Shown here: piece by piece, positions 44,415 through 55,364 of the stretch | How the letters are laid out: the number at the start of each line of letters is the position of its first letter | Position numbering within the stretch: position 1 is the stretch's first letter | Source of the DNA: JBGCFO01 sp045106955 | Lineage (GTDB): Bacteria; Pseudomonadota; Alphaproteobacteria; Rickettsiales; Rickettsiaceae | NCBI GenBank assembly: GCA_045106955.1 | Contig: JBGCFO010000001.1 | Span: forward strand, 62,001 to 126,000 | Length of the DNA stretch: 64,000 nt | Direction: 5' to 3' | Notes under the pieces: model-generated | What the model saw: the letters and a program-made list of their open reading frames with translations, nothing else | What the model was told of the DNA's origin: nothing | Databases searched by the model: none | Program-made: the position numbers and the translations under genes

Positions 44415-46804
44415 AATTTACATTATCTTGGTTAAAGAATTTCCTAGAAACAAATGAAGATATACATAGTATATCTCACGCATTAACATCAATAGGCCTT
44501 GAAATAGAAGATATTATTGATAGAAGCGATGAATTAAAAGATTTTGAAATTGCACAAATAATAGATGCTAAGCCTCATCCAAAAGCTGATAAATTGCACG
44601 TGTGTCAAGTTCAATCTAAAGATAAAATACTTGAAATTGTCTGTGGAGCGCCTAATGCAAGAGCTGGTATTAAAGTTGTGTTAGCTAAAATTGGGTCAGT
44701 TATTCCTTGCAATAATTTAATAATTAAAGAAACAGAAATTCGTGGCATTAAAAGCTGTGGAATGCTTGCATCTGAAAGTGAATTAATGATAGGCGATGAC
44801 TCAGATGGCATTATAGAATTGCCAGAGGATAGCCGGATTGGAGATTCAATAATTCAGTATTATGGCTTGAACGATCCAGTAATTCATGTGAATATAACTC
44901 CTAATAGAGGCGATGCTTTAGGAGTGTATGGCATTGCAAGAGATCTCGCTGCGAAGGGAATTGGAACTCTAAAAGCAATAAATATTCCAGATATAGCTTA
45001 TAATTTTGAAAGTAAATTTCCAATTACAGTCAAAGCTAATAATCTTTGTCCAATTTTTTGTGCGGTTGAAATCAGAAACCTTAAGAATGTTGAATCTCCA
45101 TTTTGGTTAAAATATTTACTTGAAAAAATAGGAATAAAATCAGTATCAGCAATTGTTGATATTACTAATTATATTGCATATAGCTTTGGCCAGCCTATGC
45201 ATGCATATGATGCTGATAAGATAGATTCATTGCAAGTAAATACCTTAGATTCAAATATAAAATTCAATGCACTTAATGATAAAGAATATAATTTATTAAG
45301 CGGTGATTTAGTAATTACAAACGACCAATCCATTGAATGTTTAGCTGGTATTATTGGCAGTAAAAATAGCAGTTGTAGCTTGGATACAAAAAGAATTATT
45401 TTAGAATCAGCGCTATTTGATCCCGATGCAATATCCAATACTGGCATGAGACTACAAATTCATACTGATTCTCGTTATCGCTTTGAAAGAAAGATTGATC
45501 CTCAGTTTTGTCAGAATGCATTAGCAATTGCAATAGATTTAATTGTTAATATTTGCAATGCAGATCTATCTAATACCGATAGAATAGAAGTCTCTCAACC
45601 TATTATCATTAAAAGCACGAATTATATCCATAATAATCTAAAAATCTCGTTTGATTTTATTAAAAACCAAATTGGGTTTGAAATTTCACAAGATAAAATA
45701 ATATCCATCTTGCAAAAACTTGGCTTTAAACCAGAAGCAGACAAAGATGCTTTGAATATAATTATTCCATCTTGGAGAAATGATATTAATATCAAGCAAG
45801 ATATTGTAGAAGAGATATTGCGCATATATGGGTATGATGTAATACCTAAAATTCCATTGCCTAATATGAATATATCGCGTGTGTTAGATAGGAATCAATC
45901 ACGCATTTTTGATATAGGAAGAATCATGGCAAATATTGGGTATGATGAGGTATTGACATGGTCATTTATGAGTAATACAACCGCTAAATTGTTTAGCGAC
46001 ATAGATGATAATTTATTTTTGGCTAACCCTATTAGCGATGATTTAGATTACATGAGGCCAAATATCATACCAAATTTATTGAATATTGTTTTTAAAAATC
46101 AATTAAGATCAATTACAGATATTTCGATATTCGAGAGTGGTCCAGTATTCTATAATCATAAGAATGAAATGCAATTTATATGCTGTGTAAGATCTGGCTT
46201 TAATTGCAGGAGAAATCCACATGAAAACAGGAGATTATTTGATATATTTGATATTAAATCTGATTTATCTGTAATTATGGATTATATCGGCATTCCTCTT
46301 GATAGATGTCAATTAGTTAATACTCAAATGCGATATTATCATCCAACACGATCTGCATCAATTAATTTAGGGAAAAATGTTTTAGGTTATATAGGTCAAA
46401 TACATCCAAAAATTTTAGCGCATTTCAATATTAAGCAAAATGTATTTGCGTTTGAATTAAATTTAGATAATATACCTCTTTCTAAACCAAAGTTTGGTAA
46501 ATGCCAGGCATATGTTAAATCCGATTTTCAAAATAATATACGAGATTTTGCATTTGTCGTAGATAAAAAAATTAAAGTAAGTGAGATTATTGCTTGTATT
46601 AAAAATACAAATAAAAAATTAATCAAAAATGTTGAATTATTTGATGTATATTCAGGAGAACAATTGGGTCTTCAAGAGAAATCAATTGCATTTTCTGTAA
46701 ATATCCAATCAGATGTCAAAACATTGACCGAAGAAGAATTGCAAAGCATTAGTGATGAAATTATTTCAAATGTAAAGCTGAAATTCCATGCAATATTACG
46801 TTAG
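44411..46804 (+). CDS. pheT: phenylalanine--tRNA ligase beta subunit
   Basis: A 797-residue partner of PheS. The N-terminal EMAP-like tRNA-binding domain (about 40-150) has [16 protein letters not shown] and [10 protein letters not shown]. The B3/B4 editing domain region lies about residues 200-380. The B5 domain (about 410-480), the catalytic-like core and the C-terminal FDX-ACB anticodon domain (about 700-797, with [15 protein letters not shown]) follow. Length agrees with bacterial PheT. Confidence 0.97.
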   Translation: MKFTLSWLKNFLETNEDIHSISHALTSIGLEIEDIIDRSDELKDFEIAQIIDAKPHPKADKLHVCQVQSKDKILEIVCGAPNARAGIKVVLAKIGSVIPCNNLIIKETEIRGIKSCGMLASESELMIGDDSDGIIELPEDSRIGDSIIQYYGLNDPVIHVNITPNRGDALGVYGIARDLAAKGIGTLKAINIPDIAYNFESKFPITVKANNLCPIFCAVEIRNLKNVESPFWLKYLLEKIGIKSVSAIVDITNYIAYSFGQPMHAYDADKIDSLQVNTLDSNIKFNALNDKEYNLLSGDLVITNDQSIECLAGIIGSKNSSCSLDTKRIILESALFDPDAISNTGMRLQIHTDSRYRFERKIDPQFCQNALAIAIDLIVNICNADLSNTDRIEVSQPIIIKSTNYIHNNLKISFDFIKNQIGFEISQDKIISILQKLGFKPEADKDALNIIIPSWRNDINIKQDIVEEILRIYGYDVIPKIPLPNMNISRVLDRNQSRIFDIGRIMANIGYDEVLTWSFMSNTTAKLFSDIDDNLFLANPISDDLDYMRPNIIPNLLNIVFKNQLRSITDISIFESGPVFYNHKNEMQFICCVRSGFNCRRNPHENRRLFDIFDIKSDLSVIMDYIGIPLDRCQLVNTQMRYYHPTRSASINLGKNVLGYIGQIHPKILAHFNIKQNVFAFELNLDNIPLSKPKFGKCQAYVKSDFQNNIRDFAFVVDKKIKVSEIIACIKNTNKKLIKNVELFDVYSGEQLGLQEKSIAFSVNIQSDVKTLTEEELQSISDEIISNVKLKFHAILR

Positions 46805-46807
46805 TTA

Positions 46808-46832
46808 ATATTTTGACAGCTTTACAAAATAT
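46808..46832. terminator. weak AT-rich hairpin between convergent pheT and malic enzyme genes
   Basis: ATATTTTG (46808-46815) and CAAAATAT (46825-46832) pair perfectly over 8 bases with a 9-base loop. The stop of pheT lies directly before it and the malic enzyme gene ends after it. It could stop transcription from both sides, but the stem is AT-rich and weak. Confidence 0.3.
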
Positions 46833-46848
46833 ACAATTTCTAAATTGA

Positions 46849-49104
46849 TCACTCAGTGTTTATTGCGTCAAATGCAGCAAATGCAGCTAGTGTAACTATT
46901 TCAGAAGTTGTAGAACGCATTGGCACTATTTGCACTGGGTGAGTAAAACCATCTAGAATTGGACCGATTAACACTCCATGCCCCAATGTTTGTAGTAATT
47001 TTGTAGATATTGCAGCAGAGTTTAGCCCTGGCATGATTAAAACATTTGCTGGGCCAGATAATTTGCAAAATGGATATATTTTATGCAAATCTTTACTTAA
47101 TGCGACATCTGGCCTCATTTCCCCATCATATTCAAAATTTAGATCCATTGTATCCAATATTTTGACAGCTTCTCTTACAGCTTTATTTCTTGTTTTTTCT
47201 GGGCTGCCAAAATTTGAAAAAGACAGTAATGCTACCCTTGGTTTATGACCCATAAGCTTTGCTTTTTGAGCTGTTTGTATTGTAATTTCTACTAGATCTT
47301 GCGCACTTGGCATTTCACTAATATTATTATCAGCTATAATTAAGTTATGATCTTTTGAAATTAGAGCAGAATATGCTAAAATTCTTTTATTATTTTTTGC
47401 TGGTATTATCTTAACTATGTCATCTAGTGCGTTAAAATAGTTTTTTGTTAGACCAGTGACCATGGCGTCGGCATCACCACATTCTAACATGCAAGCTGCA
47501 AATACATTTTTATCACTTTTAACTAATTTTGCACAATCTCTGTATAAATAGCCTTTACGTTGTAGTTTTTTATATAATATATCAATATATTTTTGCAAAT
47601 CCTTTGCAACGGCTGCATTTGATATTTGTATACCATCTAGAGATCCTTGTATTTTATCGATAATAGGATCTATTTTATTTTTTCTTCCAATAAGTATTGG
47701 CTTTGCATAGCGATGTTCTTGTATTGTGATTGCAGCTTTAATAATTTCTTCTTCTTCCCCTTCCGCAAAAATTAAACGCTGTGGGTGTGCAGCAATTCGA
47801 TCAAATACTGAATTCATGTACACAGATGTTGGATTAAGACGTGCATATAATTTCTCTTGATATTTTTCAATATCAAAATGCTCTTCTTTGGCAACATTGC
47901 TCTTTATTGCAGCTTGGGCTACTGCTAATGGTACAACTGTAATTAATCTAGGGTCAAAAGGAGTTGGAATGATATATTCTGAGCCAAAATTCATGCTATA
48001 ATCAGGATACACCTTCAATACTTCATTTGGAACAGGGGTCTGAGCTAAGTCTGCGATTGCATTAACTGCAGCAATTTTCATCTCTTTATTAATGGTAGTG
48101 GCGCGTACATCTAAAGCGCCTCGGAATATATATGGGAAGGCCATAACATTATTTACTTGATTTGGATAATCCGACCTTCCAGTTGCTATTATTGCATCAC
48201 TTCTTACGGATTTTACGTCTTCAGGTAAAATTTCTGGATCTGGATTAGCTAATGCTAGTATTACAGGGTTTTTTGCCATAGATGCAACCATATCTTTTGT
48301 AACCGCGCCTTTTACCGATAGACCTAAAAATACATCAGCTCCATTCATTACTTCTTCTAGTGTGCGTAAATTCGTATCAACGCAATACTTTTCTTTCCAT
48401 TGATTCATCCCTTCTTTGCGATCTTTATATATAACTCCCCTAGTATCACATAATATGATGTTTTGTTGTTTAATGCCAAGTTCGATAAATAGTTCAGCGC
48501 TAGCAATTGCAGCAGCTCCAGCTCCGCTAATTACAATTCGCATAGAATCTAATTTTCTATTAGTGATTTTTGCAGAATTAAGAATTCCAGCTGCAGCAAT
48601 AATTGCTGTTCCATGCTGATCATCATGAAATACTGGAATATTCATGATTCTCTTCAATTCTTTCTCAATAATAAAACATTCTGGAGCTTTAATATCCTCT
48701 AGATTAATCCCCCCCCAGCTATATTCTAAATGTTTTACAACATTGATAAATTCTTCTGGGTTATTTGTGCTAACTTCCAAGTCTATTGCATCAATGTCGG
48801 CAAAATGTTTAAATAAAATAGCTTTGCCTTCCATAACAGGTTTTGCAGCAGCTGCCCCTAAATTTCCCAATCCAAGAACTGCAGTGCCATTGGAGATAAC
48901 TGCAACCATATTGCCGCGAGATGTGTATTTGTATATATTATTTTGGTCTTTTTGAATTTCTAAACATGGAGCAGATACCCAAGGAGAGTATGCCAAAGAA
49001 AGATCATCTTGCGATAACAAAGATTTTGTGGCTGTGATTGATATTTTTCCTGGTTTATCATTTTCATGATACGCAAGAGATTCGTTATATTTAGATTTAT
49101 TCAT
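46849..49104 (-). CDS. maeB: NADP-dependent malic enzyme with phosphotransacetylase-like domain
   Basis: This 751-residue enzyme turns malate into pyruvate and CO2 with NADPH formation. The malic half (residues 1-430) has GLGNLGAAAAKPVMEGKAIL, FHDDQHGTAIIAAAGIL, the Rossmann loop VISGAGAAAIASAELFIELG and LALANPDPEI. The C-terminal half (about 435-751) resembles phosphate acetyltransferase (ALLSFSNFGS, VLIMPGLNSAAISTKLLQ) and is regulatory in MaeB. It makes pyruvate from dicarboxylates imported by the symporter at 57034-58242. Confidence 0.96.
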   Translation of the reverse strand: MNKSKYNESLAYHENDKPGKISITATKSLLSQDDLSLAYSPWVSAPCLEIQKDQNNIYKYTSRGNMVAVISNGTAVLGLGNLGAAAAKPVMEGKAILFKHFADIDAIDLEVSTNNPEEFINVVKHLEYSWGGINLEDIKAPECFIIEKELKRIMNIPVFHDDQHGTAIIAAAGILNSAKITNRKLDSMRIVISGAGAAAIASAELFIELGIKQQNIILCDTRGVIYKDRKEGMNQWKEKYCVDTNLRTLEEVMNGADVFLGLSVKGAVTKDMVASMAKNPVILALANPDPEILPEDVKSVRSDAIIATGRSDYPNQVNNVMAFPYIFRGALDVRATTINKEMKIAAVNAIADLAQTPVPNEVLKVYPDYSMNFGSEYIIPTPFDPRLITVVPLAVAQAAIKSNVAKEEHFDIEKYQEKLYARLNPTSVYMNSVFDRIAAHPQRLIFAEGEEEEIIKAAITIQEHRYAKPILIGRKNKIDPIIDKIQGSLDGIQISNAAVAKDLQKYIDILYKKLQRKGYLYRDCAKLVKSDKNVFAACMLECGDADAMVTGLTKNYFNALDDIVKIIPAKNNKRILAYSALISKDHNLIIADNNISEMPSAQDLVEITIQTAQKAKLMGHKPRVALLSFSNFGSPEKTRNKAVREAVKILDTMDLNFEYDGEMRPDVALSKDLHKIYPFCKLSGPANVLIMPGLNSAAISTKLLQTLGHGVLIGPILDGFTHPVQIVPMRSTTSEIVTLAAFAAFDAINTE

Positions 49105-50027
49105 GTTAAACCTGCTATGTACATTATAATTGATATAGATATTACGGAGAATATAATAGAGTATGTAATGATTGATGTCATGGATTCTATGTCTCCACCA
49201 AGTTGTCTAGATAATACGTACGATGTGTTTGCGCAGGGAACGCAACTGTATAGTATTGCAATAGATTTTTCAATTCCGCTAAGAGGTATTACTGTAAGCA
49301 TTATTGCTATAGTAACAAGAGGCATAAATATTAATTTAATGAGATTTGCAAATACAACATAGTTTAAATGTGTACTGATAGATTTTAATTGTAGCTCCGC
49401 TCCTACAACTAACATACCTATAGCCAAGGCAGAATCTCCTAAGCAACTAATGCATTTACTGATTCCTATATTTATTTGAATATCATAGATATTAAATATA
49501 AATCCTATTGCGCTTGACATTATCAATGGATTAGTTGTAACTAACTTGATAAACATCATAGGGTTGTTTTTTTGATTATGCGGTATGTATATTGCAAAAA
49601 TTATAATTGTTAGAACGTTAGTAAAGATTATCATATATGCCGCGATAACAGTGCATATACCAAGGCTTTTAATCCCTAATAATGAACTACTTAACGCAAA
49701 AAATACATAATTACTATATCTAACAGAACCTTGGAAGATAGAGGTAAAGACTATACCGTCTATATTATTTCTAATTTTATATATAATGACAAATATGGCT
49801 GTAATTACTACAGATGACATGAGCAAGACGATTATTTTAAATATATCGTGAGCTACAAAATCAACTTGAGAAATGTAGTTAAAAAGCATGCACGGAAATA
49901 ATATAAAATAGGATAATTTTTCTAATCCACGCCAAAAATCATCAGCTGAGAACCACATATTTTTAATGATATTACCTAGTAATGTAATTAAAAATATAGG
50001 CAATGTGCTAAAAAAGACATCAGTCAT
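49101..50027 (-). CDS. AEC-family transporter (auxin efflux carrier type)
   Basis: A 308-residue membrane protein with about ten helices. Segments such as SVRYSNYVFFALSSSLLGIKSLG, ALAIGMLVVGAELQLKSI and CVPCANTSYVLSRQLGGD match the AEC family, which moves malonate, malate or related anions. Its stop overlaps the malic enzyme start by four bases, so it probably brings in or exports a substrate related to malate. The specific substrate is not visible. Confidence 0.88.
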   Translation of the reverse strand: MTDVFFSTLPIFLITLLGNIIKNMWFSADDFWRGLEKLSYFILFPCMLFNYISQVDFVAHDIFKIIVLLMSSVVITAIFVIIYKIRNNIDGIVFTSIFQGSVRYSNYVFFALSSSLLGIKSLGICTVIAAYMIIFTNVLTIIIFAIYIPHNQKNNPMMFIKLVTTNPLIMSSAIGFIFNIYDIQINIGISKCISCLGDSALAIGMLVVGAELQLKSISTHLNYVVFANLIKLIFMPLVTIAIMLTVIPLSGIEKSIAILYSCVPCANTSYVLSRQLGGDIESMTSIITYSIIFSVISISIIMYIAGLT

Positions 50028-50232
50028 TTTAAGATCACTTACTTGTTATTATACTTCCTATATGCAAGAGCAACACTCAATAATAACATATTTTGTTAAT
50101 TAATGCGAATTTTACTATTTAGGATATCTTGCAATAATTGTTTTAATCGGGTTTATGATACAAGGACCTTGCATTTTAATGTTAAATCATATAAAATCTA
50201 ATAGCTCATTTTATGTATTTTCTGAAAATTTT

Positions 50233-51000
50233 ATGTCTAAGGTGTTTTTAAATGGTCAAGTTGGTCGTATTGAGGGTTTCTATTCCCATTCTAGAGCAGA
50301 AGCGCCATTAGCATTGTTGCTTCATCCTCATCCGGAATATCACAGCGTTGTTGATAGTGATGTTATGAATAATATATACGATATATTGTTTAATCATGGA
50401 TATAATACACTTAAAATTAATTTTAGAGGAATTGGCTTATCAGAAGGTTCCTTTGATTGTGGAACCGGGGAAATGATTGATGCTGCAACCGCATTAGATT
50501 GGCTTCAAGCTCATAATCAAAATTCTGGCAGGATTTTAGTTGTTGGCCTTTCATTTGGAGCGTGGATTGCAATGCAGTTAATTATGAGAAGGCCAGAAAT
50601 TAATGATTTTATAGCTATTTCTCCACCAGTAGATAATTATGATTTTTCATTTTTATCGCCGTGTCCCATATCAGGTATGTTTGTAAGAGGCTCGAATGAT
50701 AGCGTGGTTTTGGAAGAGTCTGTATTAAGAGTGATAGAAAAACTACAAAAACAAAGTAATATATCTATTGAATATCAATTTGTAAGGGGAGCAGATCATT
50801 TTTTTCGCGGTAAAGTCAAAAAGTTAGGGAATATAGTGCAAGAATATATTACATCACACTCTCCAAATAAAGATTTCATTATACCACCGCAATTTGAAGC
50901 TGTTCAAGATGATAGGCAATTTGAAGATCAAACAAAAATCAAAGATGATAATTGTTCTATAGAACAGGGACAAGAACTCCAAGAACTAATTCTTGATTAG
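50233..51000 (+). CDS. alpha/beta hydrolase (COG2945-like)
   Basis: A cytosolic hydrolase of 255 residues from the ATG at 50233. An earlier ATG at 50155 would add 26 residues that do not fit family proteins, which start close to KVFLNGQVGRIEGFYSHS. The elements are LALLLHPHPEYHS, the oxyanion region, INFRGIGLSEGSFDCGTGE, the nucleophile elbow GLSFGAW (Ser nucleophile) and VRGADHFFRG (histidine). The substrate is unknown. The 3' end overlaps the convergent anmK gene by 44 bases. Confidence 0.88.
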   Translation: MSKVFLNGQVGRIEGFYSHSRAEAPLALLLHPHPEYHSVVDSDVMNNIYDILFNHGYNTLKINFRGIGLSEGSFDCGTGEMIDAATALDWLQAHNQNSGRILVVGLSFGAWIAMQLIMRRPEINDFIAISPPVDNYDFSFLSPCPISGMFVRGSNDSVVLEESVLRVIEKLQKQSNISIEYQFVRGADHFFRGKVKKLGNIVQEYITSHSPNKDFIIPPQFEAVQDDRQFEDQTKIKDDNCSIEQGQELQELILD

Positions 51001-52126
51001 CTCCAGTAGTTGTTTTAAAATTACTTGGTAACCCTTTTATATAACGTGCTGCTAAATATGCAAAAGCCTGGGATTCTATAAAATCTGTATCAATTTTATT
51101 GTCATCTACTAATTTGGATTGTTGTTTTTTGATTTGTACTTTTATTCCATTCCTGATAGAGCTATTCTTTGCCCCTCCGCCACATAGATAAATTATTTTT
51201 GGATAATTTGGTAATTGTTCCAAACCTTTGCAAATAGATGCTATTGTAAATTCTGTTAAGGTTGCAATTTGATTTTGTTTTTCAATCTTTTCATCTAGTA
51301 GACAATGTGCAAAATCATGAAAATGATTACGATTTAATGATTTTGGTGGAGCTTGATTGAAAAAATCATTTGCAATAAATTGTCGCACTAGTTTTTTTTG
51401 CACTATTCCCATTTTTGCAGTTTGACCATCAATATCATATGATTGATTATATAATTTTAGCATTGCATCATCAATAAGCGCACAACCAGGACCGGTATCA
51501 AATGCAATAATAGATTCTTGATTTATATAAGTTAAATTAGCAACTCCACCAATATTAATGACTGCAATTGGATTATGTGTATATTGAAGAAATAGCGCTT
51601 TATGAAATATTGGTACTAGTGGCGCGCCTTGACCATTATAAGCCATATCTTTCCTTCTAAAGTCATATACAACATTAATTTTTGTTAAAGCGCTTAATAA
51701 ATGTGGATTACCAATTTGCATTGTTATAGATTGCGTTGGATCATGGTATACCGTGTGACCATGAAAACCAATTGCAGAAATATCATCCGCATTAATTTCA
51801 AGCCTTTTTAATAATGATTGAATTAAATATACATTATATATTGTAAATTGTTTTTCAATTGGTAGCAGCTTATCAGCACTTAGTTTATGTAGTTTTTTTA
51901 GTTTCTTTTGGAATTGTGATGGATATATAAAAAAATCATTTGCGATAATTTCTATATAATCTGTTCCATTAGTTTTTATAATAGAAATATCAATTCCATC
52001 GCAAGATGTACCACTCATTAAACCAATGACAAGAGTGTTTGAAGGATTATTTGTTAAAGCTTTGCGCCTTTGAATATTTTGTTGTAAAGCTTTAGATAGT
52101 CTATGAAAGCTACTATGTTTTGTCAT
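50957..52126 (-). CDS. anmK: anhydro-N-acetylmuramic acid kinase
   Basis: A 389-residue cytosolic kinase that opens and phosphorylates 1,6-anhydro-MurNAc from recycled peptidoglycan. The ATP-binding start is VIGLMSGTSCDGIDIS. Others are IGFHGHTVYHDP, NIGGVANLTYI, AFDTGPGCALIDDAM and YLCGGGAKNSSI. The length is typical. It converges on the hydrolase gene with overlapping ends. It suits the lytic transglycosylase at 16798, which produces the anhydro-sugar. Confidence 0.95.
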   Translation of the reverse strand: MTKHSSFHRLSKALQQNIQRRKALTNNPSNTLVIGLMSGTSCDGIDISIIKTNGTDYIEIIANDFFIYPSQFQKKLKKLHKLSADKLLPIEKQFTIYNVYLIQSLLKRLEINADDISAIGFHGHTVYHDPTQSITMQIGNPHLLSALTKINVVYDFRRKDMAYNGQGAPLVPIFHKALFLQYTHNPIAVINIGGVANLTYINQESIIAFDTGPGCALIDDAMLKLYNQSYDIDGQTAKMGIVQKKLVRQFIANDFFNQAPPKSLNRNHFHDFAHCLLDEKIEKQNQIATLTEFTIASICKGLEQLPNYPKIIYLCGGGAKNSSIRNGIKVQIKKQQSKLVDDNKIDTDFIESQAFAYLAARYIKGLPSNFKTTTGANQELVLGVLVPVL

Positions 52127-52290
52127 TGGTTATTTAAATATATTGTATAATTTTTCTTTATCTATTAAATATTATTTGTATTATAGGTTTATATATAATC
52201 AAAAAACTTAGTTTAAACGATATAAAAACAGTCATAATACAAAGAAGTTATAATATATTATATAAACATAATCAAAAACTAAAAGAGATA

Positions 52291-53130
52291 ATGAAGAATC
52301 ATATAATTAAAATCCGTCAAAATAATATTCAAATTGCTAACCATTTGCCCTTTACCTTAATAGCAGGTCCATGCCAAATTGAAAATTTAGATCATGCATT
52401 ATTTATTGCCGATAAGTTAATGCATATTACATCTGAACTTAATATTAATTTTATCTATAAATCTTCATTTGATAAAGCTAATAGAACAAGCGTTTCTGGA
52501 ATGAGAGGAGTTGGGCTAGAAAATGGATTAGATATTTTAAAGAAAGTTAAAGAAAAAATTGGCTGCCCAATTGTCACAGATGTTCATAATGAAACTCAAT
52601 GCGCAATTGTATCTGAAGTAGCAGATATATTACAAATTCCGGCGTTTTTATGCAGACAAACAGATCTTTTGGCTGCCGCAGCTAAAACACAAAAAATTAT
52701 CAATGTTAAAAAAGGGCAATTTTTAGCTCCATGGGACATGGCAAAAGTATATGAAAAATTAATTTATTTTGGCGCTAAAGACATATTGCTTACAGAGCGA
52801 GGAACGTCCTTTGGTTATAACAATCTTGTATCTGATATGAGATCTTTAAGTATCATGGCAGAGATTGGTGCTCCAGTAGTATTTGATGCGACCCATTCTG
52901 TACAAAAGCCAGCTAGTCAAGGTCATGCCAGCTCTGGCGAAAGGAAATATGTTGCATTGCTATCTAAAGCAGCTATCAGTGTTGGCATTGGCGCTTTGTT
53001 TATAGAGACTCATCAAGATCCTGATAATGCTCCAAGTGACGGGCCTTGTATGGTAAAATTAGATGATATGAAAGCATTATTAACTATGTTGAAAAAATAC
53101 GACAATATTTGTAAAGAAAATATTGTGTAA
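52291..53130 (+). CDS. kdsA: 3-deoxy-8-phosphooctulonate synthase
   Basis: This 279-residue enzyme condenses phosphoenolpyruvate with arabinose-5-phosphate to make KDO-8-phosphate for lipid A/LPS. Signature segments are [43 protein letters not shown] and [13 protein letters not shown]. Length is typical. It shows that the cell makes LPS inner core, unlike Orientia, which has lost LPS genes. Confidence 0.97.
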   Translation: MKNHIIKIRQNNIQIANHLPFTLIAGPCQIENLDHALFIADKLMHITSELNINFIYKSSFDKANRTSVSGMRGVGLENGLDILKKVKEKIGCPIVTDVHNETQCAIVSEVADILQIPAFLCRQTDLLAAAAKTQKIINVKKGQFLAPWDMAKVYEKLIYFGAKDILLTERGTSFGYNNLVSDMRSLSIMAEIGAPVVFDATHSVQKPASQGHASSGERKYVALLSKAAISVGIGALFIETHQDPDNAPSDGPCMVKLDDMKALLTMLKKYDNICKENIV

Positions 53131-53274
53131 TTCATTGCCATTATTTGTATGATATATTATCTTTATTCTGTATAATATATTGTCTATATTTTAGTTTTAT
53201 TAATTTCCGTAGATAATAGTTCAATGAAAACTAGATATTCTCTAAAAATAAGATATATAACGATTAATTAAAAA

Positions 53275-53811
53275 ATGAAAGACTTAGAAACAAACAAGAT
53301 TATTGCATCGATTTTATTAGCAAGTTTAATAATTATGATTACAGCGATGATTGCTAATGTTTTATACAGGCCAAACTTAGCTTTAGATCAAAGGGGATAC
53401 AGCATTGATGTATTCGAAGAAGATTCTGTCGCTGGTCTTGATAGTTCTAGCTCTGTATTTAAACCTAATATAGAGGAGTTGATGAACAACGCTAATGCAC
53501 AATCTGGTAAGAATTTAATTAAAAAATGCTTAACATGCCATACTTTCGATAAAAATGGACCAAATAAAGTGGGGCCAAATTTATGGAATATTGTTGATGC
53601 AAAAAAAGCTGATGTAGCTGGTTTTAAATATTCTAAAGCATTAGAAGATAAAGGTGGGATTTGGGATTTAGAAAGCTTATTTCAATTTTTATATAAGCCA
53701 AACAAATTTATACCAAAGACTAAAATGTCATTTATCGGTTTAGCAAAACCTCAAGAAATAGCTGACGTTATCAAGTATTTGCAAGAATTTGCAAGTTCAA
53801 AAGCTCAATAA
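53275..53811 (+). CDS. membrane-anchored cytochrome c (CycM/c552-like)
   Basis: A 178-residue c-type cytochrome anchored by an uncleaved helix (residues 9-30), with a short linker. The heme site is CLTCH (cysteines 85 and 88, His89), and the distal ligand is probably Met151 (PKTKMSF). Family residues VGPNLWNIVDAK and GFKYSKAL are clear. Such cytochromes carry electrons from the bc1 complex to the oxidase in alphaproteobacteria. Confidence 0.93.
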   Translation: MKDLETNKIIASILLASLIIMITAMIANVLYRPNLALDQRGYSIDVFEEDSVAGLDSSSSVFKPNIEELMNNANAQSGKNLIKKCLTCHTFDKNGPNKVGPNLWNIVDAKKADVAGFKYSKALEDKGGIWDLESLFQFLYKPNKFIPKTKMSFIGLAKPQEIADVIKYLQEFASSKAQ

Positions 53812-53821
53812 TTGGCGATGA

Positions 53822-55345
53822 ATGTTAATACGATCAGGAGTTAGCATAGCGTGTTTAACATTCATCTCTAGGGTGTTTGGATTATTTAGAGATTTATTGA
53901 TTGCATCTAGTTTCGGAACTGATTATATCGCTGATAGTGTAAATGTTGCATTTAGGTTACCAAATTTATTTAGAAATATTTTTGCAGAGGGTGCTATATC
54001 TATAGCCTTTGTCCCTCTGTTTAATCGGCAATTACATTCTAGTAATGAGAATGCTCGTCAGTTTGCAAGTTCTGTATGTTTATTATTATTAATTGTTCTT
54101 TCTATAATACTGATATTAATGGAAATTTATATGCCATTTATCATTAATATCATTGCACATGGGTTTTATGATAATCAAGAAAAATTTGATTTAACAATCC
54201 TGTTATGTCGTATTACCATGCCATATTTAATATTAATTTCAATTATATCATTGATGGCAAGCATGCTTAATTCGATTAGAAAATTTACAGCATTTGCAGC
54301 TGTGCCAATAATATTAAATATTGGTATAATTATTAGCATGTTGATACCCACCAATAATTTGACAATGTCAGCCTTTAATTTTAGCGTATCCATATTATTT
54401 TCTGGTTTATTGCAATTAATTGTCATGGCATATTGCATTAAGAGGTCAAATCTTTCGTTGTCAATTTTTACTAAAATTAAATACAATAAAGACATTAAAA
54501 GATTTTTTCGTAACCTTATACCTATAACGTTTGGCTCTGGCGTGCAACAAATTAATATATTAATTTCGCAGTCTCTAACAAGTGTTATACCTGGAGCAAT
54601 TTCAATCATAGCTTATGCTGATCGTTTATTTCAATTTCCATTAGCAATTATTGGAATAACTTTTAATACAATATTACTACCAGAATTATCAAAAGCTTAT
54701 CATAACAAAGATATAGAGCGTATAAAGATTTTACAAAATACAGCTGTTAAAATAGGTGTATTTCTATCAATCCCCTCTAGTTTGGGTATCATCTTGTTAT
54801 CAAAATGGATAATACGTATAATATACCAACATGGTGAATTCACTATCAATGATACGATTAACACGGCATATGTATTATCTATATTTGCAATAGGACTACC
54901 TGCGGCAATTTTAACTAAAATTCTTAATCCTGTATTTTATGCAAATAATAATACCAAGACTCCTTTAAAGATTAGTATGTATGTAATTGCTATAAATATA
55001 TCTCTAAATATCATATTAATGATTAAATTTGGGTATTTTGGAATTGCTACTGGTTCAGCTATATCTAGCTGGTGTCATTTATATTTTTTGTATAAATATA
55101 CTTATCGAGATAAATTATTATTTGTATCAAAAAATCTAATATCATTCATAATTAAAATTATCATCTGCTCTGTTATAATGATTATTGGATTGCATCTAAT
55201 AAATTTATATTACGCGGATTATTTATTTGGTGGAAAGCTTATAGATTCAGTGATGATTTTATTTTTTCAAATAATATGTGGCTTTTTGATATTTACCATT
55301 ACAGCTTTTTGTTTTAAATTACATAAAGCTTTACATGTAAATTAG
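53822..55345 (+). CDS. murJ: lipid II flippase MurJ
   Basis: This 507-residue membrane protein with about 14 helices moves lipid II across the inner membrane. Family parts are VSIACLTFISRVFGLFRDLL, FGTDYIADSVNVAFRLPN, NIFAEGAISIAFVPLF, and ISIIAYADRLFQFPLAIIGI, then IIRIIYQHGEF. The start is an ATG 11 bases after the cytochrome stop. It belongs with the mur and fts genes in function. Confidence 0.95.
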   Translation: MLIRSGVSIACLTFISRVFGLFRDLLIASSFGTDYIADSVNVAFRLPNLFRNIFAEGAISIAFVPLFNRQLHSSNENARQFASSVCLLLLIVLSIILILMEIYMPFIINIIAHGFYDNQEKFDLTILLCRITMPYLILISIISLMASMLNSIRKFTAFAAVPIILNIGIIISMLIPTNNLTMSAFNFSVSILFSGLLQLIVMAYCIKRSNLSLSIFTKIKYNKDIKRFFRNLIPITFGSGVQQINILISQSLTSVIPGAISIIAYADRLFQFPLAIIGITFNTILLPELSKAYHNKDIERIKILQNTAVKIGVFLSIPSSLGIILLSKWIIRIIYQHGEFTINDTINTAYVLSIFAIGLPAAILTKILNPVFYANNNTKTPLKISMYVIAINISLNIILMIKFGYFGIATGSAISSWCHLYFLYKYTYRDKLLFVSKNLISFIIKIIICSVIMIIGLHLINLYYADYLFGGKLIDSVMILFFQIICGFLIFTITAFCFKLHKALHVN

Positions 55346-55364
55346 ATTTATCATGGACATATAA

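Noticed and set aside
48644..48955. Plus-strand open frame of 103 codons opposite the malic enzyme gene
   Set aside because: It lies wholly inside a conserved gene on the other strand and looks like its mirror-frame shadow.
53152..53180. Perfect 9-base AT-only inverted repeat after kdsA
   Set aside because: The stem has no G-C pairs; such repeats are expected by chance in DNA this AT-rich, and no T-run follows closely.
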